DNA of 64,000 nt from Acidihalobacter_A sp037381185. Lineage in GTDB: Bacteria > Pseudomonadota > Gammaproteobacteria > DSM-5130 > Acidihalobacteraceae. The DNA lies in NCBI RefSeq assembly GCF_037381185.1, contig NZ_JARRQY010000010.1, positions 90,498-154,497 of the forward strand. Reading direction: 5' to 3'. This document shows, piece after piece, positions 16,939 to 27,153 of the stretch. A model generated the notes under the pieces. The model was not told the DNA's origin and made no database searches. It worked only from the letters and a program-made list of their open reading frames with translations. A program made the translations under genes and the position numbers. The number at the start of each line of letters is the position of its first letter. The stretch's first letter is position 1.

Positions 16939-17018
16939 TGCCCGGTCCAGCTTATGTCTGTGTGCATCTTAGCTGAATTTGCCCGTCGGGAACGAATGTC
17001 GATCCGGTTTCGAGTCTG

Positions 17019-17915
17019 TCAAGATACGCAAACCGCATTGCGTCCCTGGGTCTTGGCCTGATACATGGCTGCGTCGGCACGGGCAAAGAGCGTTGTCGGG
17101 TCCTCGTCGTCGCGCAGCTGGCTGACGCCCAGGCTGATCGTCGGGGAGACCTTGCCGCCGCCTTCGAGCAGGCAGGTGTGGTCAGCGACTGCCGCCCGCA
17201 GTCGCTCGGCGATGCTCCCGGCGAATGTTGCATCGACGCCGCTCAGTACGAGTACGAATTCCTCGCCGCCGTAGCGGAAGATCAGGTCGAAGTCGCGCAG
17301 GCTGCCACGCAGATGTTGCGCCACGCAGCGGATGACCTGATCGCCGCTGAGATGGCCAAAGCGGTCATTGATGCTTTTGAAATGGTCGATGTCGACGAGG
17401 ACCAGGCTCATGGGTCGGTTTGCGCGGCGCGACAGGCTTATTTCGCGTTGCAGCTGGTGCATCATGTTGGAGCGGTTGCACAGACCGGTCAGCGGGTCGG
17501 TATATGCGGAGCGCAAGGCTTGCTGGTAGCGCAGTGCATTGCGCAGGGGATACATCAGCAGCGTGAGCAGGTCTTCTACGTACTGGGATTCGGATTCCTC
17601 GAACGGTTTGGCGCGGTAGAGTTTGAACTCACCGAGTTCGTCGTCTTCTAGTTTGAGCGTGTAGGCAAGCTCGTGCCGGTTCAGGTGTCCGTCCTGGCAG
17701 TTGATTGCCTCCGACCGATGGCGGTAGCGGTAGCCGTCAAGGCCGACTTCGCGGGTGATCAGTCGTGCGAACTCTTCGACCAGCTCCTTCGCGTCGAGGG
17801 ACTGTTGCAGTCGTAGCAGCAGATTCAACGCGTTGTTCTGGGCGGTCGAGCTGGCGGTATCCCGGGGTGTGGAGGCTTCGCCGCTTTTTGCCTTGTTGAA
17901 ATCGAAAATTGCCAT
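17019..17915 (-). CDS. Diguanylate cyclase (GGDEF domain)
   Basis: Makes cyclic di-GMP from two GTP. The 298-aa soluble protein has an N-terminal GAF-like region (about 25-130, no recognised ligand) and a C-terminal GGDEF domain with active-site GGEEF and an inhibitory I-site RDFD exactly five residues before it. Other typical parts are DPLTGLCNR and VDIDHFKSINDRFGH. No membrane helix. Neighbouring ycgR encodes a likely receptor of its product. Confidence 0.92.
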   Translation of the reverse strand: MAIFDFNKAKSGEASTPRDTASSTAQNNALNLLLRLQQSLDAKELVEEFARLITREVGLDGYRYRHRSEAINCQDGHLNRHELAYTLKLEDDELGEFKLYRAKPFEESESQYVEDLLTLLMYPLRNALRYQQALRSAYTDPLTGLCNRSNMMHQLQREISLSRRANRPMSLVLVDIDHFKSINDRFGHLSGDQVIRCVAQHLRGSLRDFDLIFRYGGEEFVLVLSGVDATFAGSIAERLRAAVADHTCLLEGGGKVSPTISLGVSQLRDDEDPTTLFARADAAMYQAKTQGRNAVCVS

Positions 17916-18134
17916 GAGAGTCGCATCCGTGTGTTTGCAAAGCTTTGAATGCGAAACTCGTGCCAGATGTGGAGTATTCTTTAAAATCCTTTTAAATCAG
18001 GCTATTGCTATATTCTAGAGGAGCGGTCCTGATGAATATGACGGATGTTTGACGTCGACTCATGGGGAGGCGCTCATCAGCGTCAATAATTTCTTCACAT
18101 CGATTCGGTGGCTTCCGTCATGCCAGGCGTGAAC

Positions 18135-18830
18135 TCAGTCGCATTCGGGACCATAGGGTGTATGACGGGTGCGGTCGTGTTCGTGCATGCGGTAGTGTAC
18201 GAACCGGTCCAGTTCGGTGAGACGCATGAATGGATTGCAGGCGGCTTGTTCTTCCAGTGTTGAGACGGTTTTGACCGCGTAGTTGTGGCCCGGATGGATG
18301 GTGGTGGCGGCGGGCAGGTCCGCACGCAGATGCCGCAGGGTGTCAAACATCATTTCCGGATCACCGCCCTTGAGGTCGCAGCGTCCGCAGCCGAACACGA
18401 ACAGGGTATCGCCGGTGATCAGGTCGTCGCCGAGATGGAAACAGGCCGAGCCGGGTGTGTGTCCGGGGGTGTGCAGGACCTCTATCTTGGTCTCCCCGAG
18501 GCCGATGCGGTCGCCGCCGTGGTGCAGGCTGGGCCGTGCCAGAGGGTGGCCCCAGAAGTCCGCTTCGGGCTTGAGCAGGTGTAGTTGCGCATCGCTGTCC
18601 TCGAGCACCGCATCGATTCCATTGATGTGGTCGTGATGGCTGTGGGTGAGCAGGATGTCCGTGATGCGTACGCCTTCGCGCTCTGCGAGCGCCAGTACGG
18701 CGGGAACGTCCCAGGCGGGATCGACCACGGCTGCCCGGTTGCTGGTGAGGTCGTGCACGAGGTATACGAAATTTTCCATTGGCCCCAGCTCTAGGGCATG
18801 AATACGATAGCTTTGGGAGGGGGTGATCAT
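18135..18830 (-). CDS. Metallo-beta-lactamase-fold hydrolase, GloB-like
   Basis: A 231-aa MBL-fold protein with the metal-binding HSHHDH in LLTHSHHDHINGID, the later TPGHTPGS and GDTLFVFGCGRCDLKG, and a C-terminal IHPGHNYA His. The end (EEQAACNPFMRL) resembles hydroxyacylglutathione hydrolases (glyoxalase II), so hydrolysis of S-lactoylglutathione or a related thioester is likely, but the glutathione-binding region was not checked. The ATG at 18830 is preferred over upstream extension into the divergent gene. Confidence 0.75.
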   Translation of the reverse strand: MITPSQSYRIHALELGPMENFVYLVHDLTSNRAAVVDPAWDVPAVLALAEREGVRITDILLTHSHHDHINGIDAVLEDSDAQLHLLKPEADFWGHPLARPSLHHGGDRIGLGETKIEVLHTPGHTPGSACFHLGDDLITGDTLFVFGCGRCDLKGGDPEMMFDTLRHLRADLPAATTIHPGHNYAVKTVSTLEEQAACNPFMRLTELDRFVHYRMHEHDRTRHTPYGPECD

Positions 18831-18875
18831 GGCACGCGTCTCCTGGTCGAGCGGGTGTCGTGGGCGGAGGTGTTC

Positions 18876-19964
18876 GTGAAGGATTTTCCAGATTGCGCCA
18901 TACCGGTACGACCGCGCAAGGGGCGTGGTGCCGTCGGCAATCCGGCGGGGCGTTTCGAGACCCTGTCCAGGGTGGCCGAGGATGACGGCTGGTTCAGGGA
19001 AGCTCAAAGCGAATCGTTGCGTACTACGCTCGAGGTGGATACCGCGCGCAGTGTGATCTCGCGCAACAGCTCGCCGGACGTCCCGTTCGAGCAGTCGGTG
19101 AATCCCTATCGCGGTTGCGAGCACGGTTGCGTGTACTGCTTCGCCAGACCCACGCACGCCTATCTCGGGCTATCGCCGGGACTGGATTTCGAGACCCGGC
19201 TGTTCCACAAGCCGGACGCGCCGGAACGTCTGGCCGAGGAGCTTTCCGGGCGCGGCTATCGCTGCCGCCCGATTGCGTTGGGCATCAATACCGACGCCTA
19301 CCAGCCGGTGGAAAGACGTACCCGCCTGACACGGCGGCTGCTGGAGGTCTGCGCCGACCGTAACCAGCCGGTATCCATCGTTACCAAGTCCGGCTTGATC
19401 GAGCGCGACCTGGATCTGCTGGCGCCGATGGCGGCGAGGAGCCTGGTGCAGGTCATGGTGTCGGTAACCACTCTGGATAACGGATTGGCGCGTAGGCTGG
19501 AGCCGCGTGCGACAGCGCCTGCGGGCCGCCTGCGTGTGGTCGCGGCACTGCGACAGGCCGGGGTGCCGGTCGGCGTGCTGTGTGCGCCGATAATTCCGCT
19601 GGTTAACGATGCTGAGATCGAGGCCATTCTGGAGGCGGCGCGCGATGTCGGCGTCATTGCGGCCGGTTATGTCATGTTGCGGCTTCCGCATGAGGTCAAG
19701 GATCTCTTTCGCGAATGGCTGCACCATCATCTGCCGCTTAGGGCCGATCACGTCATGAGCGTGTTGCAGCAGATGCGTGGCGGCCGGGACTACGAGTCCA
19801 CCTTCGGGGCGCGCATGCGCGGCCGCGGGCCGTTTGCCGACCTGGTTGCGCAGCGTTTCGCGCTGGCCAGTCGGCGTTGTGGCCTTGACCGGGGCCTGCC
19901 TCCGCTGGATTGCTCGCGATTTCGGGTGCCGGCTCGCCAGGGTGATCAGCTGGCGCTGTTCTGA
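18876..19964 (+). CDS. Radical SAM protein, PA0069 family
   Basis: A 362-aa radical SAM enzyme with the 4Fe-4S motif CxxxCxxC in RGCEHGCVYCFARPTHAY, of the family related to spore photoproduct lyase; the substrate is unknown. Conserved family segments include SVISRNSSPDVPFEQSVNPY and ALGINTDAYQP. The GTG at 18876 has GGAGG five bases upstream; earlier starts would run into the divergent MBL gene. It converges on the FUSC gene and overlaps its end by 19 bases. Confidence 0.85.
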   Translation: MKDFPDCAIPVRPRKGRGAVGNPAGRFETLSRVAEDDGWFREAQSESLRTTLEVDTARSVISRNSSPDVPFEQSVNPYRGCEHGCVYCFARPTHAYLGLSPGLDFETRLFHKPDAPERLAEELSGRGYRCRPIALGINTDAYQPVERRTRLTRRLLEVCADRNQPVSIVTKSGLIERDLDLLAPMAARSLVQVMVSVTTLDNGLARRLEPRATAPAGRLRVVAALRQAGVPVGVLCAPIIPLVNDAEIEAILEAARDVGVIAAGYVMLRLPHEVKDLFREWLHHHLPLRADHVMSVLQQMRGGRDYESTFGARMRGRGPFADLVAQRFALASRRCGLDRGLPPLDCSRFRVPARQGDQLALF

Positions 19965-22138
19965 GCGTTCAACTGCCTGCGGGGCAGCGGCCGCAGACGC
20001 AGCGCGGCGGCATACAGCGCGGATACGTCAGTGGCGATCTTCTGCAACAGCGGTTCGATCAGCAAACGCTGTTCGTAAGCGGACACCTCGCTGGACGGGG
20101 TTTCGCGCAGTGCGGCATCGGTCGCTTCGAATGCGGTCAGTTCCGGGCGGACCTCGAGTCGTCCGGCAATCGTTCCCGCCACGGCGTCGAGCGTCAGCAG
20201 GAGCTGGTCGGTCCAGCGTTCGAGCGCATCGCGGGGATAGGCTTGGAGCGGAGCGCCGAGGTGTTCGCCCAGCGCAGTCAGGTGCCGACTCATGCGTTCG
20301 TTGTACGAGACGAGGCTGAGCGTGCTGGCGACGTCGCCGCGCGTATGCGCGGGTTCGGCGAGCAGGTTCTGGTAGGCCGCATCGGTATTGACGGCCTCCA
20401 GCTCGGCCAGGCGCCGCAATCCATGTGTCGTCTGGTCGAATTCGCCGCCGCCGGCCAGGCGTTCGAGTATGGCCTGAGCGTAGTCGCGGTTGGCTTCGAG
20501 CGCCTGCGCGAGTTGCAGCGGCAGACGTTCGCGCTGCCAGCTGGGCCAGAGCCAGTAGCCGGCCAGCAGTGCCAGCACCGCGCCGGCCATGGTGTCGGCG
20601 ATGCGCTCGAATATGGCCGGGGTATCGCCCGGCATCAGCAGGTCGAGCAGAAGAATGACGAAAGGGGTGAGCAGGGTGACGCCGAGCGTGTAGCGACTGC
20701 GCAGGAACAGCAGGGTGAGAAAGATGAGCGGCAGAAGGGTCAGTTCGATGAGCAGCCGTTCGTGCACCAGGGTGATCAGCACTCCGGCGATGGCAACGCC
20801 CGCGATCGTGCCGATCGTGCGTTGCACGGAGCGCTGGCGGGTGCCCCCGAAATCAGGCTGCAGCACGACCATGACCGATAGCGGTATCCACAGTCCGTGC
20901 GGTAGATGCGGCCAGGTGTAGCAGGCCGTTGCGGTAGCCATGGCCAAGCTCATCCGCAGCGCGTGGCGAAAGATCAGCGAACGGGTGTTGAGATTGGCGC
21001 GCAACGCGAGCCGGCCGCGGCGGATCAGGTCGCCGATGTAGATGCGCGGCAGCAGGCGGTTGCCGAGGCCGTGTTCCTTGCCGAACAGCTGGGTCAGTAT
21101 TTCGGCTGCGTTGTGCAGGTGCAGCAGCGTGCGGTCCAGTACGCCGATGGCGTGCTGAAGGTTGAGCTGCAGAGTGTCGGGAATGTCCTCGCTCCGGCGC
21201 GTGCGTTCGAGTTCCTCGCGCAGTTCGGTCAGCCCGTCTGCGAGCGGTTGCAGGTCAAGTTCGCCGCCGCCGCGGTTCAGGTGATGGGCGATAACAAGGT
21301 TGGCATCGGCCAGCGCGGAAACTGCCCTGGTGTAGATCGCTAGTGCGTTTTCAGACTCGCGACCCTCACTGCGTTGAATGTCGGCCAATGTGACGGCGTT
21401 GGCGCCTATGCGGGCGGCACTGCGTACCAGGACGAGCAGGCGCGGCAGAGTGAGGCTGCGTCCGTCGGTGCCCGAGCTGAGTTGGCCAATGGCCTGACGA
21501 GCCCGCTCGATGCTTTGGCGCAGGGCATGGCGGCGTTGGGCGATTTGTTCCTCGGAGGCGGTGAAATCCTTATTGGCGGCGGTGCGTACGAGCGCGGCGA
21601 CCTTGGCGAAGCAGTCCGCGACTTCGTATTCCAGGCGTTTGTAGGGGCGTAGCGACCAGAGCGCGAGTGCAACGCACAGGGTCCAGACGGAGCCGAGTAG
21701 CAGCGCCCCGGCATATTCCAGCGCCGAGATCGATGCGCTGCCGCCCAGAGCTGTGCCGATCAGGTATGAAACGGCGGTTGCGAAGCCGAGCGAGGTGCCA
21801 AGCTGGCCTAGACTGCGGGCAAGGCCTACCGCCAGGGACAGCAGCGTCATGCCAAGCGTGACTGCCCACCACCAGGGCATGAGCAGGCTGCCTAGTGTTG
21901 CTGCAGTCGGAACCAGGATGCAGGCCAGCAGCAGGGTAAGCACCCGCCCGCGATAGGAGCCGCCAACGTCCGCCATGGTGCTCTGCAGCGCACCGATGGT
22001 TGCCAGCAAGCTTACGGTCGGATGACCGAGGGCGTTCAAGGCGATCAGCGGCGTGCCCACGGCGATTGTGCCGCGCAGGGCGACCGAGAAGTGCAGCGAG
22101 AACGGCAGAGTGCCAAGAAGGCGGCGGAGAGGGGGCAT
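19946..22138 (-). CDS. FUSC/YccS-family inner-membrane protein
   Basis: A 730-aa protein with two blocks of membrane helices (about 20-165 and 355-480), each followed by a cytoplasmic helical domain, the layout of YccS/YhfK-type fusaric-acid-resistance-like proteins. The central motif LPHGLWIPLSVMVVLQPDFG, followed by GTRQRSVQRTIGT, is characteristic. The family includes exporters of aromatic acids; the substrate here is unknown. The ATG at 22138 begins just before the first helix; no strong ribosome-binding site is seen. It lies downstream of a glycosyltransferase on the same strand. Confidence 0.85.
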   Translation of the reverse strand: MPPLRRLLGTLPFSLHFSVALRGTIAVGTPLIALNALGHPTVSLLATIGALQSTMADVGGSYRGRVLTLLLACILVPTAATLGSLLMPWWWAVTLGMTLLSLAVGLARSLGQLGTSLGFATAVSYLIGTALGGSASISALEYAGALLLGSVWTLCVALALWSLRPYKRLEYEVADCFAKVAALVRTAANKDFTASEEQIAQRRHALRQSIERARQAIGQLSSGTDGRSLTLPRLLVLVRSAARIGANAVTLADIQRSEGRESENALAIYTRAVSALADANLVIAHHLNRGGGELDLQPLADGLTELREELERTRRSEDIPDTLQLNLQHAIGVLDRTLLHLHNAAEILTQLFGKEHGLGNRLLPRIYIGDLIRRGRLALRANLNTRSLIFRHALRMSLAMATATACYTWPHLPHGLWIPLSVMVVLQPDFGGTRQRSVQRTIGTIAGVAIAGVLITLVHERLLIELTLLPLIFLTLLFLRSRYTLGVTLLTPFVILLLDLLMPGDTPAIFERIADTMAGAVLALLAGYWLWPSWQRERLPLQLAQALEANRDYAQAILERLAGGGEFDQTTHGLRRLAELEAVNTDAAYQNLLAEPAHTRGDVASTLSLVSYNERMSRHLTALGEHLGAPLQAYPRDALERWTDQLLLTLDAVAGTIAGRLEVRPELTAFEATDAALRETPSSEVSAYEQRLLIEPLLQKIATDVSALYAAALRLRPLPRRQLNAQNSAS

Positions 22139-22205
22139 GCGGCAGCTGGGTGGCGGTGGGGATGTCCTCTTATTGTGCCATCCCTGCCGCGGTCTTCGCT
22201 GGGAA

Positions 22206-23405
22206 TCAGATCTTGAGTGCGGAGCCGGTACGACCGGTTGCGGGGTAAGTGGACGGGCCGGCGTGTACGAGGCTGCGATAGAAGTCCGCGAGACGCTCGG
22301 CTTGGGCGCGAGCGCTCCAGCCACGGACATAGGCCGGACCCTCCGTGGCTAGACGCTCGCGCAGCCCGGGATCGCGGAGTAGGTGCAGGACCTTGGTGCT
22401 GAAGTCTTCCAGGTCGTTTTCGGCTATGAGCGCGCCGCAGCCCGGTTTGAGCACGTCGCGTGTGCCCATGACGGCAGTCGACACCACGGGCACGCCCAGC
22501 GCGAGCGCTTCGAGCAAGACTAGGCCTTGGGTTTCGGTGCGCGAGGCGAACACGAAGGCGTCGCCGGCGCGGTAGCAGTCGAGCAGTTCGCGCTCACGGT
22601 CCAGATAGCCGACGAAGCGGATGTGTGCGCTTAGGCCGAGGCGTCGGCTGAGGCGTTTGAGATAGGGCACCGCCGGTCCGTCGCCAGCAATGATCAGCAC
22701 GACCTGCTGCAGATCGCGCCGAACGCGGTCCAGCATCCGCAACAGAAAACCGATGTTCTTCTCGTGGGCGATGCGCCCGACGTGCACCAGCGTGGGTTGG
22801 TCGGCGCCGATGTCCAGACGGCTGCGAAAGACTTGTCCGTCGCCGCCGTGGAAGTTTTTCGAATCGATGCCGGTAGGGATCACGGAAACCGGTGTGTGCA
22901 CCCCGTAGGCGCGCAGGCGTTCGGCCATGGCTTCCGAGGGCACGACCAGGCCGTCGAGATCGTTGCATTGAAGGGCGGAGAAGCGCCGCGCGATGAAGCG
23001 GGCTAAGGATTTGGGCAGGATCGGCAGGTAGTGGTACAGGTACTCCTCAAAAAAGGTATGGTAGGTTTCCACTCGAGGAATGCCGAGTCGGCGGGCCAAG
23101 CGCACGCCGGCGTGGTGTGCTACGAATGGTGTCTGGATGTGCAGGATGTCGTACTCCTGCTCTGCAAGTTCGGCGGTCAGTTCGAGCAGCGCGTGGCGCT
23201 GCATCATGCGGTCTTCCGGGTCAGCGAAGACGTAACGCGAAGGCATGCGACGGATGCCGACTTCCGGTTTGGCGGTGGAATAGTCGGGAGCGATCACATG
23301 TACCGTGTGGCCCAGCGCTTCCAGTTCGCGGCGAAAGGTGGCGATGGAGGTGGAAACGCCGTTGACTCGGGGGAAGTAAACATCGCTCAACATCGCGATT
23401 TTCAT
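22206..23405 (-). CDS. Glycosyltransferase family 4
   Basis: A 399-aa GT-B-fold protein. The N terminus MKIAMLSDVYFPRVNGVSTS is the acceptor-domain start of GT4 enzymes acting on lipids, and the C-terminal domain has VHVGRIAHEKNIGFLLRML and FVFASRTETQGLVLLEALAL with the EX7E-type motif. Similar proteins transfer sugars to diacylglycerol or to phosphatidylinositol. The acceptor here is unknown; a glycolipid is plausible. The start at 23405 gives the usual N terminus. Confidence 0.85.
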   Translation of the reverse strand: MKIAMLSDVYFPRVNGVSTSIATFRRELEALGHTVHVIAPDYSTAKPEVGIRRMPSRYVFADPEDRMMQRHALLELTAELAEQEYDILHIQTPFVAHHAGVRLARRLGIPRVETYHTFFEEYLYHYLPILPKSLARFIARRFSALQCNDLDGLVVPSEAMAERLRAYGVHTPVSVIPTGIDSKNFHGGDGQVFRSRLDIGADQPTLVHVGRIAHEKNIGFLLRMLDRVRRDLQQVVLIIAGDGPAVPYLKRLSRRLGLSAHIRFVGYLDRERELLDCYRAGDAFVFASRTETQGLVLLEALALGVPVVSTAVMGTRDVLKPGCGALIAENDLEDFSTKVLHLLRDPGLRERLATEGPAYVRGWSARAQAERLADFYRSLVHAGPSTYPATGRTGSALKI

Positions 23406-23547
23406 GCAGTTGCCTCTGCACATGTAGATTCCCCGAAACTACACGGGGCAGGTTTCAGCAGCATGACTCGCTACCTTAAAGTGTAGCCGTCGGGCGGTTG
23501 ATGAATATTTCGTCAGGTTCCGGCCGAGGCGCTGAGGGAATTCACCT

Positions 23548-23967
23548 ATGACGAGTGCGCAGTATGAGATCATCGTTGCCACCCGTGGGCGCGACAGCGT
23601 CGAGTTGACCGCGCAGGTCGCCGCACATGTGCGCGAGTCGGGCGTGCGGATAGGGCTGTGCCACGCATTCGTGCAGCACACCAGTGCGTCGCTGATGCTG
23701 TGCGAAAACGCCGATCCGGACGTGCGCCGGGATCTGGAGGCATTCATGCAGCGCCTCGCCCCCGACGGCGATCCGTTGTTCGTGCACCAGAACGAAGGGC
23801 CGGACGATATGCCCGCGCACGTGCGTAGCGTGCTCACCGGTGTCGACCTGACCGTGCCGATACGCGAAGGGCGTCTCGCCCTGGGCACCTGGCAGGGCGT
23901 CTATCTGTGGGAGCACCGCAGCCATCCTCATCGGCGCCGCGTGCTGGTCACGGTGCAGGGTGACTGA
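23548..23967 (+). CDS. yjbQ: YjbQ family protein (UPF0047)
   Basis: A 139-aa member of the YjbQ/UPF0047 family (CHAFVQHTSASLMLCENADP, HVRSVLTGVDLTVPI, LGTWQGVYLWEHR). E. coli YjbQ has weak thiamine-phosphate synthase activity that can bypass thiE; its normal role is unclear. It overlaps the next gene, an ABC ATPase, by eight bases, so the two are probably translated together, an unusual association. Confidence 0.88.
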   Translation: MTSAQYEIIVATRGRDSVELTAQVAAHVRESGVRIGLCHAFVQHTSASLMLCENADPDVRRDLEAFMQRLAPDGDPLFVHQNEGPDDMPAHVRSVLTGVDLTVPIREGRLALGTWQGVYLWEHRSHPHRRRVLVTVQGD

Positions 23968-24649
23968 TTTCACCACCGCGGCCGTGTGCCTGCGCGGCCT
24001 GCGCCACGTCTATCGCGACGGCGCACGCGAGCATGTCGTGCTCAAGGGAGTGGACATGGATATCGTGCGCGGGGAACGGGTGGCGTTGCTCGGGCAGAGC
24101 GGCTCGGGCAAGTCCACGCTGCTCAATCTCATCGCCGGCATCGAGCCGCCGGCGGAGGGTAACGTCTGGGTGGCCGGCACCGAGTTGAGCCGGCTCGGCG
24201 AGCATGCGCGTACCTTGTTCCGGCGCAGCCACATCGGCTTCGTCTATCAGTTCTTCAATCTCATCCCCACGCTCACCTTGCTGGAGAACGTGCGCCTGCC
24301 GCGCGAACTCAACGGCGCAAGTCCGGCCGACGCGCGGCGAGCCGCGGCGGACTTGCTGGCGCGGGTCGGTCTCGGCGACCGTGCCGGTGCGTACCCGGAG
24401 CAGATCTCCGGCGGCGAGCAGCAGCGCGTGGCGATTGCCCGCGCACTGGCGCATCGCCCGGCGCTGATTCTCGCCGACGAACCGACCGGCAGTCTCGACG
24501 CCGATACGGGGACGCAGGTGCTCGAGTTGCTGGCCGAGACGGCTCGCGCGGACGGCAGCGCGTTGCTGATGGTGACGCACAGCGAGGCCGTGGCGCAGTC
24601 GGCGCAGCGTGTGTTGCGCCTGCGCGACGGCGTGCTGGAAAACGCGTGA
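23960..24649 (+). CDS. ABC transporter ATP-binding protein, LolD/YbbA type
   Basis: A 229-aa ATPase with Walker A GQSGSGKST, signature ISGGEQQRVAIARAL, Walker B LILADEPTGSLD and the H-loop VTHSE, of the MacB/LolD/YbbA family that works with FtsX-type permeases. These mechanotransmission transporters act on periplasmic or outer-membrane substrates rather than importing solutes. It starts at a GTG overlapping yjbQ and its stop overlaps the permease start by four bases. Confidence 0.92.
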   Translation: MTDFTTAAVCLRGLRHVYRDGAREHVVLKGVDMDIVRGERVALLGQSGSGKSTLLNLIAGIEPPAEGNVWVAGTELSRLGEHARTLFRRSHIGFVYQFFNLIPTLTLLENVRLPRELNGASPADARRAAADLLARVGLGDRAGAYPEQISGGEQQRVAIARALAHRPALILADEPTGSLDADTGTQVLELLAETARADGSALLMVTHSEAVAQSAQRVLRLRDGVLENA

Positions 24650-27153
24650 ACATTACCGGCCGGCCGCTGATCGCGCTCGCCGGCCTGCGCTATTGGCTGC
24701 GCAATCCGCTGCAACTCGTGCTGGCGTTGGCCGGCATCGCCCTCGGCGTGGCGGTGGTGGTTGCCGTTGCCCTGGCCAACGCCAGCGCCCTGAGGGGATT
24801 CGAGGCGAGCACCCGGGCCTTGGACGGAGCGGCCAACGCGCGCATCGTGGCCGGCCCGCGAGGCCTCGGCGAGACGTTCTACGTGCATCTGCGCGTGCAT
24901 GACGGATTCACCCGTAGCGCCCCCGTGGTCGAGGGCTATGCGCGCGTGGACGGGCGGACGCTGCGCCTGATCGGCATCGACCCCTTCGCCCAGGCGACTC
25001 TGGCGCCGGGACTGCTCGGCGCCGGTGCCGGTCTTGCCGCGCTGATGACGTCCGGCAACGGCGTGCTCATGACGCCGGCGACCGCGCACGGCTTGGGGCT
25101 GGCGGACAATGGGGCGTTCACCGCGCAGATCGACGGGCGGCCGCGCCGTCTGCGCCTGCTCGGTGCTCCGGGCGGCGATGCAGCGGCGTTGCGTGGCGTG
25201 CTGATCACGGATATCGGCACGGCGCAGGATCTGCTCGGCCGGGTCGGACGGCTCAGCCGCATCGACCTGCGACTGTCCCCGGGTCAAATGGAGCGGGTGA
25301 AGACGCTGCTGCCGCCCGGGGTGCGGCTGGTGCCGGTCGCCGCCAAGCTGGCGGATGCCGCTCGCGTGACGCGGGCGTTTCGTCTCAATCTCCTCGCGAT
25401 GAGCGGTCTGGCGCTGCTCATCGGCGCCTACCTGATCTACAACACGCTGGTCTTCTCGGTGCTGCGCAGGCGCCATCTGGTCAGTCTGATGCGGGCGCAG
25501 GGCGTGACGCGCGGCGAAGTCGTGCGGGGCATCCTCGGCGAGGCCACAGCGCTGGCGGTGCTTGGTGCGCTGCTGGGACTTGGGCTGGGAGTGTTGCTTG
25601 GGCGCGGCCTGGTGCGGCTGGTCACGCGGACCATCAACGACCTGTATTTCAGCCTGACCGTAGATCACCTGTTCCTGAGCCCCTGGGTGCTGACGGAAGG
25701 CTTTGCGCTGGCGCTGCTCATGGTGCTGGTCGCCGCCGCACCGTCTGCGCTTGAGGCGGCCGGGCTGCCGCCGCGCGGCCGCGGTCTGCCGATGTCGCTG
25801 GAGGCGGTGTCGCGGCGCCGCGAACCCTGGCGCGTGCTCGCCGGAGCGCTGATGCTGGCCTTGAGTGCGGCGATCCTGCTGTGGCCGGGCGGAGGACTGC
25901 TCGGCGCCTTTGCCGGCCTGTTCCTAGGCGTGGTCGGCGCGAGCCTGTGGGTACCCGTCTGGGTACGCGTAGTGCTGTGGCTGCTGGGTATGGCGACTTC
26001 GCGGCTGGGTATCGGCGTGCGTCTGGCGGTGGGGGGCGTGCGTGCTTCCCTGGGCCGCACCGTGGTGGCGGTGGCGGCGCTGTCGATTGCGCTGGCCGCA
26101 TCCATCGGTGTCGGCATCATGGTCGACAGTTTCCGCGCCACGCTGGTGGACTGGCTGGGGCAGAGCCTGCGCGGGGACATCTACGTCAACGCCCAATCCG
26201 GTCCGGGTGGGCGTGGTTTGGCGCCGGGCTTCGTTGCGGCGGTGGCGGAGTTGCCGCAGGTGGCGAGGGTGACGTCAGGACGCCACGCGCGTATCGACGG
26301 CCCGGACGGGCCGCTGGCGCTGCTGGCCCTCGGCGAAGCCGCCGGACATCATCCGAACGCCGTACTCAAGCGCGCCGAGCCGGGCGTGTGGAAGGCCTTC
26401 GCCGCCGGTCGCGTGGTGCTGGTCAGCGAGCCGTTGGCGAGCCGCCTGGATCTCAAACCGGGCGGCACGATCGCGCTGGATACCGTGCAGGGGCCGCACC
26501 GTTTCCGCGTCGGCGGCGTGTTTTACGACTACGGGGGCGGTTCCGGTCTGGTGATGCTGGCCCGCGGCCTGTATCAGAGGTTCTGGGATGATCCGGCGAT
26601 CGGCTCGCTGGCGGTCTACCTGCGTCCGGGGGCATCGCTGGATACGGCGCTGGAAGCCGTTCGCGCGCATGCCGGTACGGCGGGCGTGGACGTGTCGGTG
26701 CGCGCCAACGGAGCCATCGTGGCGAAGTCGCTCAGGGTGTTCGACCGCACGTTCGCCATCACCCGGGTGCTGCGCGTGCTGTTGCTCGCAGTGGCCATGG
26801 TCGGCGTGCTGGCGAGCCTAATGGCCCTGCATCTGGAGCGCAGCCGCGAGCATGCCACGTTGCGCGCACAGGGCATGACGCCGCTCGGGCTGTTCGCCCT
26901 GGTCGGCGGGCAGAGCGTATTGCTCGGGCTGCTGGCCGGCCTGGCCGCTCTGCCGTTGGGGCTGGGCATGGCTTGGGTGCTCACGGAGGTGGTCAATCCG
27001 CGCGCCTTCGGCTGGACGCTGCAGTGGCATTCGGAGCCGGCCCTGCTGCTGGAGGCGCTGGCGGCGGCGGTGACTGCGGCGCTGCTGGCCGCGCTATGGC
27101 CGGCCTGGCGCATGGCGCGCACGCCGCCGGCCCGGGCCTTGAGGGCGGAATGA
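24646..27153 (+). CDS. ABC transporter permease with two FtsX domains, YbbP-like
   Basis: An 835-aa inner-membrane protein with about ten helices: one at the N terminus (LVLALAGIALGVAVVVAVAL), a large periplasmic part, an FtsX block around 245-370, a further helix group around 400-490, a second periplasmic part and a C-terminal FtsX block (about 705-820). This doubled organisation matches YbbP, partner of YbbA. It is translationally coupled to the ATPase gene upstream and to the lipoprotein gene downstream (ATGA overlap). Substrate unknown. Confidence 0.9.
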   Translation: MNITGRPLIALAGLRYWLRNPLQLVLALAGIALGVAVVVAVALANASALRGFEASTRALDGAANARIVAGPRGLGETFYVHLRVHDGFTRSAPVVEGYARVDGRTLRLIGIDPFAQATLAPGLLGAGAGLAALMTSGNGVLMTPATAHGLGLADNGAFTAQIDGRPRRLRLLGAPGGDAAALRGVLITDIGTAQDLLGRVGRLSRIDLRLSPGQMERVKTLLPPGVRLVPVAAKLADAARVTRAFRLNLLAMSGLALLIGAYLIYNTLVFSVLRRRHLVSLMRAQGVTRGEVVRGILGEATALAVLGALLGLGLGVLLGRGLVRLVTRTINDLYFSLTVDHLFLSPWVLTEGFALALLMVLVAAAPSALEAAGLPPRGRGLPMSLEAVSRRREPWRVLAGALMLALSAAILLWPGGGLLGAFAGLFLGVVGASLWVPVWVRVVLWLLGMATSRLGIGVRLAVGGVRASLGRTVVAVAALSIALAASIGVGIMVDSFRATLVDWLGQSLRGDIYVNAQSGPGGRGLAPGFVAAVAELPQVARVTSGRHARIDGPDGPLALLALGEAAGHHPNAVLKRAEPGVWKAFAAGRVVLVSEPLASRLDLKPGGTIALDTVQGPHRFRVGGVFYDYGGGSGLVMLARGLYQRFWDDPAIGSLAVYLRPGASLDTALEAVRAHAGTAGVDVSVRANGAIVAKSLRVFDRTFAITRVLRVLLLAVAMVGVLASLMALHLERSREHATLRAQGMTPLGLFALVGGQSVLLGLLAGLAALPLGLGMAWVLTEVVNPRAFGWTLQWHSEPALLLEALAAAVTAALLAALWPAWRMARTPPARALRAE